Assembly: GCA_944472135.2 (NCBI GenBank)
Contig: OX235270.1
Span: 49,538,352 to 49,602,351, forward strand
DNA from: Trichobilharzia regenti
Taxonomy: Eukaryota > Platyhelminthes > Trematoda > Strigeidida > Schistosomatidae
Reading direction: 5' to 3'
DNA length: 64,000 nucleotides
Shown here: piece after piece, positions 1-10,945 of the stretch
Layout of the letters: each line of letters opens with the position of its first letter
How positions within the stretch are numbered: position 1 is the first letter of the stretch
Translations under genes and position numbers: made by a program
Notes under the pieces: model-generated
Told to the model about the DNA's origin: nothing
The model's input: the letters and a program-made list of their open reading frames with translations, nothing else
The model's database searches: none

Positions 1-2
1 AA

Positions 3-245
3 AAAAGCTCAGCAATTGCAATGCATGCGCTAACACACAACCACACAATAGGGTGGGAGAGGGTTAAAATTCTAAAAAGTAATCTAGGTAGGTGGAGAGA
101 GAGGTTGATTACTGAGTCCTTGTTCATCGAGTCTACACCCAACACATGCAATAGGAATGACTCGTCACTCATACCTGAAATATGGAAAATACTATTACCA
201 ATCAAATCAAGTGAAAATCAAGAGAAAAACAATGGAACTATATAA
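3..245 (+). CDS. PLE polyprotein, C-terminal fragment (partial)
   Basis: The frame is open from the window edge to a stop at 243-245. It encodes the C-terminal tail after the GIY-YIG endonuclease domain, including the segment RERLITESLFIESTPNTC, which is identical in the PLE at 50740-51819. Only about 80 residues are visible, so whether the full element is intact cannot be judged. Confidence 0.75.
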   Translation, partial: KSSAIAMHALTHNHTIGWERVKILKSNLGRWRERLITESLFIESTPNTCNRNDSSLIPEIWKILLPIKSSENQEKNNGTI

Positions 246-272
246 ATGAATTTAGGAAGTCGTGTGATTACC

Positions 273-316
273 TTGATATGATTATGAGCAATAAATTGTG
301 CTCGAAACGTCATCAG
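273..316 (+). ncRNA. hammerhead-like ribozyme motif in PLE terminus
   Basis: The order of parts matches a hammerhead. TTGAT (273-277) can pair with ATCAG (312-316) as stem I. ATGATTAT occupies the core position. GAGCA (286-290) pairs with TGCTC (299-303) as stem II. GAAAC and then GTC (304-311) follow as core plus cleavage triplet with a minimal stem III. The usual core begins CTGATGA, so C3 and G8 differ here (A and U), and one extra U precedes stem II. PLE termini are known to carry hammerheads; whether this version is active is unknown. Confidence 0.4.
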
Positions 317-360
317 TTCATATAACTGTAAACACTGTGCGATTTATCAAAATAAAAATC

Positions 361-1227
361 TTGTGAAGAAATTGAACAGACACATTAATACGACCTCCAG
401 TGTCAGTTTGAACTTGTTATTTTCGACGGTGCCTAACAGTGGATTCTTGTAAACGTGTGTAGTTCTGTACTGGAAAGTGTTGTTGTTCCTATTATGCCCT
501 GGATATCATTACAGTATACTGGAATAGGGAATAAAGCTTCGTTGCTTGAAATGATTCGTTCGGCGTTCGGATCTCAGTATCCTAACTATCCTCCACTGGA
601 GTGCAGATGCATTCAACTAAAAAGTCTCAAATATAAGAGAATACTAATCCAGGGACCTACCGCTAGTTAATATCAAGCTAATGACATCAACACTGAAGTT
701 TCGTTTGTTAGACGAAAGGTCCATTCTTTGGTGAAATCGAGGCAACGCTTTCACATTCCAACTTTTCTTTTAATTCATTTCACTTTTTCTTATATTGTAT
801 TGTGCACACCACTGGAGGAACGTCTTAGTTTAATTTACAAAGGTATATATTTGACTGTGGATTTATGTGTAATATCCTCTAATGGTAAGAATATATTCTT
901 GGTCATTTTATTCCCTCGTAAAAATGCAATATCATACGCAAGATTGTGCACCCCTCATTGTATGTCAGACAACCGATTCGATGATTATTTTAGCATTTCA
1001 CATTCCATCCTGCCTGAGTCGATTTACTGTAACAGAGATAAAATTATCTTTGCCTATTGTTGTCCACTTGTGACTTCTCGGCGGGTATGAGCATTCTCTC
1101 GATGTAACGTTATTCATAACTTAGAAACCAGTTAGATGTCTAAGAGGAAAACACCTGAGACAGTTTCGTTTCATTTCATCTTCTGTTTCATGGAAGAGGG
1201 ATTAATATTCTTATTGTTCATATTAGA
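361..1227. other. non-coding flank of block A
   Basis: I see no convincing gene here. The open frames at 455-670 and 728-1090 start at GTG and TTG rather than ATG, have no recognisable domain, and recur only because the whole block is duplicated in B. An acceptor-like tract precedes the EF-hand pseudogene at 1226-1227. Confidence 0.6.
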
Positions 1228-1460
1228 TTTATGCTTGAGGCTGCAGATGTCGATAAGTCAGAAAGACGTTCTGCACAAGGTTCTTGGAGAATGAACGCGC
1301 AACTGACTTTTCAGAGGATGTTTTCCAACATTTCATGGTAGGGCATGACTTGGATTCTGATCAAGAATGCAGTACTGGTGAAATAGCAGAACTATTTGCC
1401 CCTGCAGAGAAAAAAACAACTGACTATTGGTCTCGCCAGTTAGGACTTCCAGTTATATAA
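1228..1460 (+). pseudogene. EF-hand calcium-binding pseudogene (block A)
   Basis: This is a broken relative of exon 2 of the neighbouring EF-hand gene. After an AG acceptor the reading LEAADVDKS matches the first EF-hand. A frameshift follows near 1261, then a short KVL-like stretch in a second frame. After another shift, the second EF-hand region (HDLDSDQE, then GEIAELFAP) is open to a stop at 1458-1460. The first loop is destroyed; the second loop has lost the canonical glycine and hydrophobic spacing. No exon 1 was found. It is an old tandem copy carried along inside the block and repeated in block B. Confidence 0.8.
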
Positions 1461-2700
1461 CTATATTTTAATTTTATGAACTAATATCTCCTTGCCTTTT
1501 ATCTCAACACAGCTAGTGTTGGATGGATCAGCATACTATTGACATCTATTCGTGTTCGTATTGTATGTGTTGTTTATTTTCACCGTTCATGAATTTATGA
1601 TTTTGCCTACGTACTCACACTAACCTTGTTCGTATTTCCACTTGCAATACTATTCTAAGTTTGCGTGTATGGGATATTTGCTCCTATTGGCTGGAATACA
1701 CATGGTCTAGTTGTTTTGTGAACATGTAAACTACTGATTGAATTATTTCGTTTGTGTTGTCTGCTAAGATTTTGTTGAGGATACAGTAGTAGCAATTAGT
1801 TTGTAAGTGCGAAACGGCCACTAGCATAAGGTACTAAGTAATTGGTTGAGATGGACATGTTGTGACTTTTACCGAATAAACTTAGATTTGAGCTGTGTCA
1901 AATGCACAGCGGGAGGCGTGCTGTAGATGAAAGTAAACTTTTATATGAATAGAGGAGTCTGAGACTGAATGTGGAAGGTGAGGATCAATGCAATGATTGC
2001 TATCCAGGCGTTTAAAGGAATAAAAAAACAATCTGTAGACTAATGATGTGATCTAGCTCTGATAAACTACGAAATAATTTGAAGAGTTTCATTTGAAGGA
2101 ACCCAGACAGTTCTGTTAAAGTGACCTGTGAATTTGAAATGATAAATTCAATCGTGCTGAGCTGTTTCTGGTAGAATAAGTTTCTATAATACTATGTCGT
2201 AACTTCTCATCTGTTCGCAAATATGATGAAACTAAAAATATCTAGCCTTCAGTTAACCACAGAATATCTCAGTTAATTTTCAACATGCTACCACCTAGTC
2301 CCATGCATCGATTTTGTATAGTCTTGTTAAACAATACCCACTCCTTTTTTAATCACTCACATGTTATTAAGTGACTATACTGTCTTTTATGAAGTAAAGT
2401 TTATGGAAATAACTTGTAAACTTCACCCAATGGTATTACTTTAAGTCATACTGCCTCACTACTTTGAAGAATCGTTAGTGTTTTCTGTGAAAGTACGTCT
2501 TGCCTTACATTATGTTTTCGAAGTCGAGGAAGTGAAATTTCACAGGAGTGTTTCATCTCAGGAGCTTATGGTATAGTATTCGACAATGATGCGTACACAT
2601 TAACTTACAAACAATTTAGAAGTATGATGAACTCGCGCTATTAATAACTCACATATACAGAAATCGCCATATCAGTGACGGTTACATTAATAAACTTCTC
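1461..2700. other. intergenic, A/B-type upstream DNA
   Basis: I see no gene. This segment is shared only with block B (25042-26281). At 2701, at AGCTGCAAGG, the sequence enters the 'core' shared by all four EF-hand copies. C and D have different DNA upstream of that point. Confidence 0.6.
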
Positions 2701-2964
2701 AGCTGCAAGGCGTAACATAAACACAAATTTACTAATAAACTATGCAGAAAGTGAATCTACAACAATCCGGTGATGTGAAAATTTTTACTATCATTTTGGA
2801 CATAAACTCTGTCACTCAATTACAACTATCACCCTCAATCAGTTCCTTAAATCACATGAAGTAACTCGAGAAAACACATGATTCAGTGAAGTTCATGTGC
2901 GTCTCTAGTGAAATCGAAGTCATGTGAAAGATCTTTCTTTTCTCACTTCATGCCATACAACCTG

Positions 2965-2990
2965 ATTGGACGCACTATCCACTATATAAA
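2965..2990 (+). promoter_or_regulatory. EF-hand gene promoter, block A (inverted CCAAT and TATA box)
   Basis: ATTGG (an inverted CCAAT box, 2965-2969) lies 14 bases before TATATAAA (2983-2990). The TATA box lies 56 bases upstream of the start codon at 3046. The arrangement is identical in blocks B, C and D. This is a classic RNA polymerase II core promoter and suggests strong, stage-regulated expression (inference). Confidence 0.7.
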
Positions 2991-3045
2991 CTGAATTTCG
3001 ATTGTGCATGATTGAATTCGTCAGAAACCGTTTCATCTTGCAACC

Positions 3046-3410
3046 ATGGTTTCACAGTGAGTTTGATTGATTTTATTTTTAAATGGCGCTTGTTTAGTCT
3101 GTGTTAATTTCACCTCTCTAATCCATCAGTGGTGTGTACATGCGTGAACTCCTACCAGTCTTACTTCATACCTCTTCTATCTCATGTTCACTTCTTTAGT
3201 GATGAAATCAAAGCTATCTTCGAGGCCGCTGATGTCGACAAGTCAGGCAAACTGTCCACTCATGAGGTGAAGAAGGTTTTAGAGAATGATGTTGGCTGCG
3301 AGTTGCCAGACGATGCGGTGAAGCAATTCCTGAGCCAACATGACGCCGACGGTGATCAGCAGTGGACGATTGACGAGTTGGCCCAGTTATTCACTCCCAC
3401 AAATTATTGA
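3046..3410 (+). CDS. 8-kDa two-EF-hand calcium-binding protein, copy A
   Basis: Exon 1 is only 11 bases (3046-3056, giving MVS plus two bases). A 143-base intron follows (3057-3199, GTGAGT...TTTAG). Exon 2 runs 3200-3410 and ends in TGA. The product is 73 residues. EF-hand loop 1 is DVDKSGKLSTHE (about residues 15-26) and loop 2 is DADGDQQWTIDE (about 51-62). Both have acidic or oxygen ligands at loop positions 1, 3, 5 and 12, so calcium binding is expected. There is no signal peptide or membrane segment, so it should be cytosolic. The start was chosen because a TATA box sits upstream and the splice restores an uninterrupted frame. The longer in-frame extension to 3129 reads through the intron. 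The size and arrangement match the schistosome cercarial 8-kDa CaBP family. Confidence 0.88.
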
Positions 3411-3504
3411 ATCAGTCGGTGGCTGGTTGTTGGCCGTCCTTCTAAGCAGTGTCTTTAGTGAATTTTCATAATAATTGTAAATTAGTAATATCTCGAAGAA
3501 GTGA

Positions 3505-3510
3505 AATAAA
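3505..3510 (+). terminator. poly(A) signal of EF-hand gene A
   Basis: AATAAA lies 95 bases after the stop codon. The same hexamer is at the equivalent place in the other three copies (24232-24237 minus, 18318-18323 minus, 30403-30408 plus). Confidence 0.6.
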
Positions 3511-3536
3511 TTTTATTCCCCTGTATATTGTTCTTT

Positions 3537-3596
3537 TGTCTCTCTATCTCTCTCTCTCTCTATCTCGCTCTGTCACTCACACACACACACACACAG
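3537..3596 (+). repeat. TC/CA compound microsatellite in the EF-hand 3' flank
   Basis: A run of TCTC units interrupted by TATC is followed by a CA run. Length is the same in A, B and D by open-frame comparison. Copy C is shorter, lacking part of the TC tract and some CA units, which supports C being the more distant copy. Confidence 0.85.
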
Positions 3597-3975
3597 TAAG
3601 CTTTGGTAGCTGTGAATTTGTCAGGATTGTGCTGTCAATCTTTTAAGTGCTGTGTCACTTCACTTTCCCTTAAACGCCTATCCTTTGTTCACTGGCTATC
3701 GTTGCGCTTCCTCGACAATCGCACTATCACGAAAATGCATTATGAATCCGTAGAAATGAATGGATAATGTGCTCTGTTTGATGACTGCATCCTGTTAATG
3801 GATTTGTGCTCTTTGAATTCCAGCCACTCATTCAAGTTTGTAGTGAGTTGACCACTTTCTCAGATTCTATTTAATGCAGGTGGAGACATCTTAATGGTTG
3901 GTGGGCCAACACAAATTCAGACTTTTTGAATTCTGATCCTTGTACTTGTCCTACTTGTCTTCATTCGGTCAGTAA

Positions 3976-4836
3976 TTGAGGATTTCATCATCGGTCTGCT
4001 CACTGATGCCGAGCACCGGTAATTTACGACTGTATAAAAGATGCGTAGATGATATATTCATTATTCGTGACAACAGTACTGACTGTAATCTACTGCTGCA
4101 GACATTTAACTGTAGCCACCCAGCAATACATTTCACTATGGAAATGGAAAACGAATCAAAAGTTCCCTTTCTTTTTTTGGCACTAACAAGAAGTACTGAC
4201 TGGACCTTAAGAAGATCGATCTATAGAAAATCTATTCGGAATGGTCAGCTAACTAGCTTCTATAGCTGGGAATCCACTCAACGAAAGCGTAATTTAGTTG
4301 AATCGCTTGCCACTCACATCCCACGCAGCTGTAATCCTGATGCTGTGGAAACAGAATTAGATCTTTTGAGAGAAATCTTCATCCAAAATGGACACCCACC
4401 AAAATTCTTTGACAAAAATATCAAACCGAGAATTCGGAGAAATGAAAGTTCATTTGGACCGAAAAAGAAACTCTGCATGGACTCGGATTTCAAGGGAGAT
4501 TCAGTAAGCGATATTCTCAAGAGAAGGATCACAGTATCTCTGAGAAGAACATTCTTTGCAGCAACGCCAAGAATAGTGTCCTCCGGTCGCCAACTGATTT
4601 GCACAAAACTTAAGGACAATATCCCGCACCTGACCACTTTTATGTGCATATATCAGTCGACCTGCTGCTGCGGAGCAAGCTCCATCGGTTGTTCGATGCG
4701 CGTCCTGTCCAAGAGGATTCAAGAACACTATCCAGAACGGTTGTGGAAAGGTAATAGTGGTGCTATAAGGAGTGCGATGAGTGAACACCTCGTTAACACT
4801 GATCATTCCATCTCAACAACGCCTCCTTCAAAGTGA
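3976..4836 (+). pseudogene. PLE reverse transcriptase/GIY-YIG remnant, block A
   Basis: 286 codons are open but without a natural ATG start. The N-terminal part resembles the PLE reverse transcriptase from the catalytic motif onward: CVDDIFII in place of the usual YVDD, then HPAIHFTMEMENE and a YRK motif. The C-terminal part is a decayed GIY-YIG domain (CIYQSTCCCGASSIG, then KRIQEHYP), with SIG in place of YIG. The amino-terminal half of the reverse transcriptase is missing, so it cannot be an autonomous element. It sits about 570 bases downstream of the EF-hand gene and is co-amplified with it in A, B and D. Copy A has R and E (in ATPRIV and YPERLW) where B and D have K and A. Confidence 0.82.
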
Positions 4837-6330
4837 TCTAAAGAGTCGATAATAACTCACCAAAGGCAATACGGTTTCGTCTTCTTTGCATCGTTGGAGC
4901 TCTGGCCATTCACGTAGAGAAACCGTAGCTGTGCATACAAAAGAGAATTGCTCCGTCACTTCTATTATCATGGTAAAACTTCGTTGAGTTTTGATGACTT
5001 GATTTTGTTTGTTTACCTGTTTCTTTAATTGTTTATAATTCTAGTATTCTTGGCAGACCCTACATAAATGGAAGGCGTCCAACTTTTGATCTGAGTTCCT
5101 TGTAGGTTTTGTTGTCAATCAGTTTCTTGATGAGGAGTTCTTTGAGGCATGAAAGACATCCAATTCAAATTCAACAACCAAATCTTCTATTCATTTAGAA
5201 CTCTTACGATATTTCGTATTCTCTACATTGTTCCTATTTGTTTCCTGAATACAATACAACTCAATCATCAAACTATTCATATCATTCTTACGTAACTCCT
5301 TTTTAACAACTGTTTGTGACAACTCGTCACCTTTGTTACTACATCATATTCCTTAACACCCAATTTTCTTGACCGTTTTTGTATTACGTAACTCCATCCA
5401 AAACCTACTCATTTTCATCTGTTTAGTTAAAATAACCACGACCAATTGTATTTTCGTTGGACAAACTTAATGTACACAAATATACAAAATAAATCATATA
5501 AATTTGTGATTGTACGGCTGAGAAAATGAATTCGCCGAAAAGAGACTCTTCGATGAACAACGTGTTCGGTTTGTACTGGAGTACTCTGAAATTATGAAAT
5601 CGTCACACAGATAATCTTATTCACTGAAATCTTTGTCTTTTTCCAATTACCATCAAGGAACTTGCTTTGAGTTATAGGAATACTCTGCTGACTAACCAAT
5701 CTGATTTGTGATATTAATATTCAAATCATTCTATAAGTGATTAGTGAATTGGAAATATACATTCTAGACTTTAATTTAAATATGCGAAGATTTGCATATG
5801 TTTCAATTAGTTAGCCTTAAGAAGACATAACTTTTACTATAATGAATACATGAAAAGCTGAGTGGATGGGACAACATGAAGCATTTGCAAGGCCAAACAA
5901 ATAACAAGCACATATGTGTAGAAAATTGACGAAAACATGACTTATGGAGTTCAGATGAATCAAAGTGACGGGAATAATGTGCAAGTTTAAAAGTAAGGTC
6001 AGCTGTGGAACTCAAGTCAAAGATTGAGTGTAATGAATGATATGAAACAATCAAATATAGTGAAAAGTATAAATGACTAAAAGTCAAATTTATTCATTTG
6101 AGTAAGTGAATGAATATATCGAAAGATGAAATACATCCAGAAATGAGACAGGTGCAATTCTCTCAGTGAACTACATATCCAATATTTCCTTCTCAACATT
6201 ATTCCATATTTTGTGATCAAATGTACTAATCATTCCAAAGTATTGATTCTTTTATTTACCTAGATATGTGTAGATTAAAACATGCAGTCAATGTGAGATT
6301 ATTGTTCTGATAAAGTTAATTTATTTCTGC
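4837..6330. other. non-coding downstream part of block A
   Basis: I see no gene. The minus-strand open frame at 5803-6087 lacks any recognisable domain and recurs only with the block. A short minus-strand stretch around 5050-5180 may be a further PLE scrap, but it is too weak to call. Confidence 0.5.
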
Positions 6331-7684
6331 TCTTTCTCTGTGATACACTGAGCTGAGTATTTCGTTATTTAATTATGTGCCTTATGCAACAAGTCACAAC
6401 AAACTAAAACTCTTATGCACCAGTGTATATCATGTGACAAATGCAGGTTAGGTGCTGTGTAATCGGAACTACTTAAGCCACGAAGGCTACTTATGCTCCA
6501 TAACCGGTTAAACAAAAGCATGTGTAGTTGGTTCACAAACCGAAATCCTAGTAGATGAGAAAACTATTCGTCAGAATATGCATTTCGTTATGACCAGTTT
6601 GCTCTCAATGCTTGATTCGATTGGTGGGATGCAGTAGCGGTTATTCGACACATTCACACATAATTTACAAATAAAATGCACGATGGTTAAATAGTGACGG
6701 AAAACAATGTCACTAGCTTGTGATTCACCAGTGGCTTGAAGTACAGCATCACCCGTTGATGTCAAACAAAGCAGCAATTCTCCACGAAAACACCAAAAAT
6801 GACTTAGAAACCGTATTAGTCGTATTTCGCAATGACCGGATTACAGGAAATCAACCAACAACACAGAGAGGGATGAATTTAGGAATTTGTATTTGGCGGA
6901 ATCATTTTCAATACATATAAATATATATTAACAAACAACAGTAGGTATTTAAACAATACAGTGATAGAAATTGTAAATCATCACATCCGCCACATGTGGA
7001 ATGTCTCCTTGCGTATTTATAATTAGGTCTTGGTTTGCTTGCCAAGCTCCGTGATCTTCTAACTGATTCTGTGATATTATTTTTATCTGTATCATCTGGA
7101 CCTATTTCTGAATTATTTCATTTATTTTATTCTTAACAAACAACAGTAAGTATTTAAATAATACAGTGATAGAAATTTTAAATCATCACATAGACTCCTA
7201 TTATGACAGCATTCGCTGTCGAATCGAAAGAAGGACAGTGAAATGTAGATTTTTCCACTTGTTTTTCATGCGCATTCTAAACCAATGACATTTAGACAAC
7301 CGTTAGTAAAATTCAGCTGTTTTAGCATCCAGTAGAAAAATCGTTGGAGTTCAACTCCCTGATCAGTAGAATTCCCCACAAATACATGCAAGATAACTAG
7401 AATGCACAGGTGAAATGTAAAGAAATATGTTTTAAACCACTTAGCTACATGGAAGTATGGCAACTATGACAACGATGAAGGCCTGCAACCAGATTACTGT
7501 TATTCTTTCCTATAGTTCCAAATGAAACATAGGACTTCAGCATAAGATCTCCATTCCACTCAGCTCTCTGCTATCACTTTCAACTGGCTCCATGATTGCC
7601 TACAAGCTTAAAAAACAATATTTGTTAACTTTTAACATTCGAAAAATGTGGACATTTTTTATATGGTATTCTACTCATTGTTTT
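6331..7684. other. spacer with a 58-base direct repeat
   Basis: I see no gene. Positions 6929-6986 and 7133-7190 are close direct copies of one 58-base sequence (both begin TTAACAAACAACAGTA), separated by about 146 bases. The intervening DNA could be a small insertion with a duplicated flank, or a local tandem duplication. Confidence 0.6.
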
Positions 7685-8104
7685 GTTATCTTTGCCCATT
7701 GCCTAACTGGACAACAACATAAGAATAACCCTATGCTGAAGAACACTAGCTCATTTGCTATGTATAAGCCGAGATTTTATAAATTCTGGTTCAATAGTAC
7801 TTTGATAAAGCAATTGGAAATTAAATAGTGAAACTTCAGTAAAAACAATATCGTTTTGTTTTTCATTCATTGGGAAATGCATAGACTCTAATAATAATAG
7901 GCGAAGTTTTTCTGAACTTTCTTGTGATCTGCATAGTTTGATGATGACATCTGACCACTACTAGAATGCTCAGTGAGTACTAGTCAGTGCACTCACTCTT
8001 TTGTAGCATCATTTATTGTTTAAGTGTATCATCACGAATGCGCCACCTTTATTTTGTGAAGGAGAAAGAAAATATTCTTGAAGCACTATCTTACAACATG
8101 TAAT
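7685..8104 (+). repeat. dispersed repeat R1, copy 1
   Basis: This matches 56426-56890 in inverted orientation, and its last ~115 bases also match 57203-57318 directly. The 56-kb copy carries an extra ~50-base insertion ending in a GGAATCAAGCTGTAATC-type 3' tail. It ends just before the long LINE, so the LINE appears to have inserted in or beside it. Confidence 0.75.
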
Positions 8105-8153
8105 CTTTTAATGTCAGTAATCTGTAAACAAAAATTGCTAAAGAAACTTCAGT

Positions 8154-10502
8154 ATGATGAACCTCCTTGCACCAAAAGAAAAAGTCTGTGTAGGAACATG
8201 GAACGTCCGAACTATGTACGAGACTGGGAAAGCTGCCCAGATCGCCAACGAGATGAAAAGATACGGAATACAAGTGCTGGGAATATGTGAGAGCAGATGG
8301 AATGGGAGTGGACTCACCAAATTGTCAACAGGTGAGTCAGTGATCTACTCCGGTCACCCAGAAGATAACCACACGCACACCGAGGGCGTGGCTATCATGA
8401 TGTCACCAACGGCAACGAAAGCCCTGATACAATGGGAGGCGATTTCGTCCAGGATAATGACCGCCAGGTTCAACTCCAAAGGAAGGAAAGTGTCAATCAT
8501 ACAATGTTATGCACCCACAAACAACGCAGACCTCGAGAAGAAAGAAGAATTCTACAGGCAACTACAGGCAACAATGGACAATACTCCAGCTGGCGACATG
8601 AAAATACTAATGGGAGACATGAACGCCAAACTGGGACCAGACAATACGGGAAGGGAACTCATCATGGGTAGAGAAGCTCTAGGAGAAATGAATGAAAACG
8701 GAGAACTCTTCGCCGACTTCTGCGCCTTCAACGAACTGGTGATTGGTGGCAGTGTATACAAGCACAAAGATATCCACAAGGCTACATGGGTGTCACCAGA
8801 CGGGCAAACCAAAAACCAAATCGACTTCATCTCAATCTCAAGGAAGTGGAGGCGCAGCCTACTGGACACAAAAGCAAGAAGAGGAGCAGACGTTGGCTCA
8901 GACCACTATCTCGTACAAGGGACAATCCAAATCAAATTAAAAGCTTTCAGGGAATCAGGAGCTGCAGATAGACCACAAGCCAAGTTCAACACTCAAAAGC
9001 TGAAGGACCAGGCTACAAAGGACATCTTCATTGCAAGCATAAAGGACAAAGCCGAGACACAAATCAACACCAGCGAAAAGGTCGGCGTTGAAAAGCACTG
9101 GAACAACTTGAAAACGGTGTGGAGCCAAACCTGCATAGAAATTCTAGGCAGAAAAAAGAGACAGGACAAACAGTGGCTCACTACGGACACTTGGAAACTA
9201 ATAGAAGAGAGAAGGACAGTGAAGCAAAAGATTATCCAGTGCACTGACGAGCAACAAAAACAGGAGCTGAATGCAAGCTACAATACACTGAACAAAAGAG
9301 TGAAGAAAAGTGCCAGGGAAGACAAAAGAAAATATTATGAAACCATGGCAAACGAAGCAGAACAAGCTGCAGGCAAAGGAGACCTCGCCACACTCTACCA
9401 AACAACTAGGAACCTTTCGGGCAAACGTTCGACACAGATTAAGCCAATAAAGGACGACAATGGAAAGTCAATCACCAAAGAGGTGGAACAGAGAAAGCAC
9501 TGGGTTGAACACTTCAAAAGACTTCTAAATCGTCCGCCACCTACAACACGTCCAGCAATACCAACAACGGAAGCAGAACTACCAGTGAACACTGACCCCC
9601 CGACGAAATCAGAAGTCCTGAATGCAATCAAGATGCTTAAAGCTGGGAAAACACCGGGACCAGATGGAATCCCAGCAGAGGCTTTGAAAATAGACCCAGA
9701 GACAACAGCGGACTTGATGACACCACTGCTGGAGAAGGTGTGGAAAGAGGGCAAAGTACCCGAGGATTGGAAGAACAGTTACTTATTCAAACTTCCAAAG
9801 AAAGGAGACTTAAGTCAATGTAAAAACTGGCGTGGAATTATGCTTCTGTCCATTCCAAGCAAGATACTAAGTCGCATCATCCTGGAGAGAATCAAACAAG
9901 CCCTAGATGAAAAACTTCGTCCGGAACAGGCTGGATTCAGGAGAAACAAATCATGTATTGATCAAATCGCCACTCTACGGATCATCATTGAACAAAGCTT
10001 GGAATGGCAGTCACCTCTCTATCTCAACTTCATCGACTTTGAAAAGGCCTTCGACAGCGTCGATCGAGAGGTCATTTGGAAACTACTTCGCTACTACGGG
10101 GTCCCATCGACAATTATACACCTCATCCAACAGTTATACGACAATGCTGCATGCCAAGTAATCCACAACGGGAAACTTACGGAAGCCTTCGAAGTGAGGA
10201 CGGGAGTGAGGCAAGGCTGTCTACTATCACCAATGATCTTCCTGATTGCAATTGATTGGATAATGCGACAGACAACGGCAACCAACGAGGGAACAGGCAT
10301 AAAATGGACTGACACAAAAGACTTGGAGGATCTGGATTTCGCCGATGATATATGTCTGATTTCCCATAAACTGGAAGATATGCAAGTGAAAAGTAACAAG
10401 TTGGCAGAAGAAGCATCAAAGATAGGACTTCACGTGAACATAGATAAAACAGAGATGATGAAGATTCCTAGCCAACATCAACAACACAACAGACCACAAT
10501 AA
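8154..10502 (+). CDS. LINE endonuclease-reverse transcriptase (frameshifted at the C-end)
   Basis: 782 codons start at ATG ATG. The N-terminal ~230 residues form an exonuclease/endonuclease/phosphatase domain: GTWNVRTM, then ICESRWNG with the catalytic [22 protein letters not shown] and the terminal SDH of VGSDHYLV. The reverse transcriptase follows from about residue 490: [42 protein letters not shown] and the catalytic LDFADD. All key residues look intact, so only the frameshift and the 3' truncation disable it. This suggests fairly recent insertion. The codon use differs from the surrounding AT-rich DNA. Confidence 0.88.
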   Translation: MMNLLAPKEKVCVGTWNVRTMYETGKAAQIANEMKRYGIQVLGICESRWNGSGLTKLSTGESVIYSGHPEDNHTHTEGVAIMMSPTATKALIQWEAISSRIMTARFNSKGRKVSIIQCYAPTNNADLEKKEEFYRQLQATMDNTPAGDMKILMGDMNAKLGPDNTGRELIMGREALGEMNENGELFADFCAFNELVIGGSVYKHKDIHKATWVSPDGQTKNQIDFISISRKWRRSLLDTKARRGADVGSDHYLVQGTIQIKLKAFRESGAADRPQAKFNTQKLKDQATKDIFIASIKDKAETQINTSEKVGVEKHWNNLKTVWSQTCIEILGRKKRQDKQWLTTDTWKLIEERRTVKQKIIQCTDEQQKQELNASYNTLNKRVKKSAREDKRKYYETMANEAEQAAGKGDLATLYQTTRNLSGKRSTQIKPIKDDNGKSITKEVEQRKHWVEHFKRLLNRPPPTTRPAIPTTEAELPVNTDPPTKSEVLNAIKMLKAGKTPGPDGIPAEALKIDPETTADLMTPLLEKVWKEGKVPEDWKNSYLFKLPKKGDLSQCKNWRGIMLLSIPSKILSRIILERIKQALDEKLRPEQAGFRRNKSCIDQIATLRIIIEQSLEWQSPLYLNFIDFEKAFDSVDREVIWKLLRYYGVPSTIIHLIQQLYDNAACQVIHNGKLTEAFEVRTGVRQGCLLSPMIFLIAIDWIMRQTTATNEGTGIKWTDTKDLEDLDFADDICLISHKLEDMQVKSNKLAEEASKIGLHVNIDKTEMMKIPSQHQQHNRPQ

Positions 10503-10945
10503 GCATAAATGGGAAGAACCTGAAAGAAACAACCTCCTTCACCTACCTGGGAAGCATCGTCTCAACTACAGGCGGAACTGACGAGGACATCAAAGCCAGA
10601 ATCGGAAAAGCAAGACAAGCTTTCATTACTCTCAAATCTGTGTGGAGGTCAACAGCAATCAGCATCAAAAATAAGATCCGGATTTTCAACTCCAATGTGA
10701 AGTCAGTGCTACTATACGGATCAGAGACTTGGCGAGTCATAAAGAGCATCTCAAACAAACTTCAAACCTTCATTAACAACTGTCTCCGCTCAATACTCAA
10801 GATCAGATGGCCAGAAAAGATCAGCAACAGGGATCTCTGGGAGCGAACCAATCAGGAACCGATTGTGAAACAAATAGGCAGAAAGAAATGGAGATGGATT
10901 GGCCATACGCTGAGGAAACCATCAAGTGACATCACTAGACATCAA
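8154..10945 (+). mobile_element. non-LTR retrotransposon (LINE), long copy, 3'-truncated
   Basis: A long LINE encodes an APE-type endonuclease followed by a reverse transcriptase. The first frame runs to 10502. A one-base frameshift near 10480-10500 moves the end of the protein to another frame (YLGSIVS, then KSVWRSTAI, then RRKW-like [14 protein letters not shown]), which reads to about 10945. Other LINE copies here continue further and end in a GAAGCCCTATGTTCCACTCG tail, so this copy has lost its 3' end. At 10941 the sequence switches to an inverted copy of the 3' flank of the EF-hand paralogue. The clade (RTE-like or CR1-like) cannot be settled by eye. Confidence 0.88.

Larger units (their letters stand above)
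1..362 (+). mobile_element. Penelope-like element, 3' end only
   Basis: This is the 3' end of a PLE: the tail of the GIY-YIG reading frame (to 245), then a non-coding end with a stem-loop. It aligns closely with 51592-52275 of the better-preserved PLE in this window. The match stops near position 362, exactly where homology between blocks A and B begins, so the element is cut there and joined to the amplified block. The rest lies outside the window. The family assignment is firm by similarity to the copy at 50231-51819. Confidence 0.85.
361..6330 (+). repeat. Block A: left arm of a 6-kb inverted duplication
   Basis: Each position x in this block matches 27742 minus x on the opposite strand (block B, 21412-27381). 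The same constant holds at 455, 728, 3129, 3976 and 5803, so there is essentially no net indel over 6 kb. I noticed about a dozen substitutions by eye. Positions 2701-6330 also match block D directly at an offset of +26898. The left edge abuts a PLE end; the right edge decays over roughly 6318-6345. It contains an EF-hand pseudogene, an intact EF-hand gene and a PLE remnant. Confidence 0.93.

Noticed and set aside
455..1090. Open frames of 71 and 120 codons in blocks A and B
   Set aside because: They start at GTG or TTG, have no domain and recur only because the block is duplicated.
3129..3199. Amino-terminal extension of the EF-hand frame upstream of exon 2 (and equivalents in B, C, D)
   Set aside because: It begins at GTG and reads through the intron. 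The 11-base exon 1 at 3046 with a proper donor and an upstream TATA box gives a better gene model.
3449..3646. 65-codon frame in the 3' flank of each EF-hand gene
   Set aside because: It is mostly translation of the TC/CA microsatellite.
4314..4806. Minus-strand frames of 101-111 codons opposite the PLE remnants
   Set aside because: They are antisense shadows of the PLE frame, as are their equivalents in B and D.
5803..6087. 94-codon minus-strand frame in A, B and D
   Set aside because: No domain, no supported promoter or splice signal; conserved only by block identity.
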